From the NCBI GenBank assembly GCA_003243255.1, contig QFQM01000102.1, forward strand, positions 1 to 15,743: 15,743 bases of DNA, given 5' to 3'. The position numbers and the translations under genes were made by a program. Numbering within the stretch: the first letter of the stretch is position 1; each line of letters begins with the position of its first letter. The DNA comes from Flavobacterium psychrophilum (GTDB lineage Bacteria > Bacteroidota > Bacteroidia > Flavobacteriales > Flavobacteriaceae). This document shows, in pieces, positions 14,869 through 15,743 of this stretch. The notes below the pieces were generated by a model, which had not been told where the DNA came from, made no database searches, and worked only from the letters and a program-made list of their open reading frames with translations.

Positions 14869-15743
14869 ATGAAAAAAACAGTATGGCTGTTCTTATTAGC
14901 TGGAATGGCTGCCACAGCACAAAAAAACCTTACCATACAGGAAGCTACAATGGGTCAATACCAAATGTTTGCCCCTAAAAGCCTTGTTGCTCCGGCCTGG
15001 AAAAAGGATTCTAAAACCATAACTTATCTGGATAACAGCTATGCTAACCTAATGGCGCGCAGCCAGGAAAGTAACTGGGCAGAAAGTACTCTTATATCTA
15101 AGACTGAACTTACCAATGCACTAAAAGCGAAGTTTCCTGCTGACACATTCGAGCTTAGAATGTTTCCATATACCTATAAATGGAATGATGCTAACACATT
15201 AGTATTAGAAGTTGCAGGTAAAAACAATGCTTATCTGGTTTTGTTTGATGTTATAAAAAAAGAAATTAAAAGCGCTATAGCTATTTCTAAGGAAGCAGCA
15301 CAACAGCAGCTTTCGCCAAATGGAACTAACGCTTCATGGCTGAAAGACAACAATATCGTAATATCTACTGTTGATGGCAAAACTATCAATGTTACTAATG
15401 ATACCGATAAAGGTATCGTAAACGGAAGTGATTATGTTCACCGCCAGGAATTTGGAATTGACAAAGGAATGTGGTGGAGTCCAAAAAATGACAAGCTGGC
15501 TTATTACAGAAAAGATGAAACAATGGTTGCTGATTATCCGCTTACTGATTTTAGTGCGCGAATTGCGGCCAATAAAAATATCAAATACCCAATGGCGGGT
15601 ATGAAAAGTGAGGAAGTAACTCTTGTGGTTTATGATGTAAATGCTAAGAAATCGGTAACATTGCAAACCGGAGAACCTAAAGAACAGTTCCTGACCTGTA
15701 TTACCTGGGACCCAAACGGGAAATTCGTTTATATTGGCGTATT
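14869..15743 (+). CDS. S9B dipeptidyl-peptidase IV-like protein, 5' part (runs off window)
   Basis: The ATG at 14869 opens a frame that stays open to the window end (291 codons plus two bases). A signal peptide MKKTVWLFLLAGMAATA covers residues 1-17. The rest is the N-terminal beta-propeller of S9B prolyl peptidases: IQEATMGQYQMFAPKSL, then HRQEFGIDKGMWWSPKNDKLAYYRKDE and ADYPLTDFSARIAANKNIKYPMAG (roughly 191-250), then FLTCITWDPNGKFVYIGV. The alpha/beta-hydrolase domain with the Ser-Asp-His triad lies outside the window. Family members cut dipeptides, often X-Pro, from peptide N-termini in the periplasm. The substrate-binding site normally has a Glu-Glu pair before the phenylalanine; here it reads R192-Q193-E194-F195, so only one Glu is kept. 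The gene follows the lyase terminator, with a weak TAAATTCG box at 14842-14849. Confidence 0.85.
   Translation, partial: MKKTVWLFLLAGMAATAQKNLTIQEATMGQYQMFAPKSLVAPAWKKDSKTITYLDNSYANLMARSQESNWAESTLISKTELTNALKAKFPADTFELRMFPYTYKWNDANTLVLEVAGKNNAYLVLFDVIKKEIKSAIAISKEAAQQQLSPNGTNASWLKDNNIVISTVDGKTINVTNDTDKGIVNGSDYVHRQEFGIDKGMWWSPKNDKLAYYRKDETMVADYPLTDFSARIAANKNIKYPMAGMKSEEVTLVVYDVNAKKSVTLQTGEPKEQFLTCITWDPNGKFVYIGV

Noticed and set aside
15334..15666. Minus-strand open frame of 110 codons.
   Set aside because: It lies antisense to the well-supported S9B peptidase gene and shows no recognisable features.

Overview
The window looks like chromosome from a member of the Bacteroidota, most likely a Flavobacterium-like species. 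The DNA is AT-rich. Several genes are preceded by the Bacteroidota promoter form (TTG about 19 bases before TAnnTTTG) rather than sigma70-type boxes, and strong Shine-Dalgarno sites are absent. The protein set is also typical: a large three-part DsbD, a plant-type methionine gamma-lyase with an Lrp regulator, an S9B peptidase with a VHRQEFG motif, and exported proteins with MKK-type signals. This assignment is inferred from gene content only.

Layout. Positions 1-1039 hold a ComM/YifB ATPase gene that loses its C-terminal half at about position 199. Positions 1040-2492 are an accessory-looking stretch: a cluster of perfect palindromes, a 37-residue membrane peptide that is easily overlooked, a lipoprotein gene whose start is broken by what looks like a one-base deletion, and a helix-turn-helix remnant. 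Positions 2493-3379 hold a secreted cysteine-rich heavy-metal-associated protein (minus) and a bacterial PH-domain protein (plus). Positions 3453-4808 hold a CoA-disulfide-reductase-like flavoenzyme (plus), converging on a shared terminator with the minus-strand operon pabB-tilS-dsbD (9560 to 4844). Upstream come lpd (9658-11064), a secreted type-B carboxylesterase (11192-12826) and an Lrp/AsnC regulator (12860-13312), all on the minus strand. Divergent from the regulator is a PLP-dependent methionine gamma-lyase-like gene (13505-14722), followed by the 5' part of an S9B dipeptidyl-peptidase gene that runs off the window end (14869-15743).

How the genes work together. Most of the window is housekeeping: folate precursor synthesis, tRNA-Ile lysidine modification, periplasmic thiol transfer, and the E3 subunit of 2-oxoacid dehydrogenases. 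The most coherent regulatory unit is the divergent Lrp / methionine gamma-lyase pair. Between them lies a 15-bp palindrome resembling an Lrp operator, and a 12-base sequence near it recurs exactly in front of the esterase gene downstream of lrp. No tRNA, rRNA, CRISPR array or intact mobile element was seen. Nothing is clearly a new multi-gene system; the best places to look are the 1.1-2.5 kb accessory stretch and the 13.3-13.5 kb control region.
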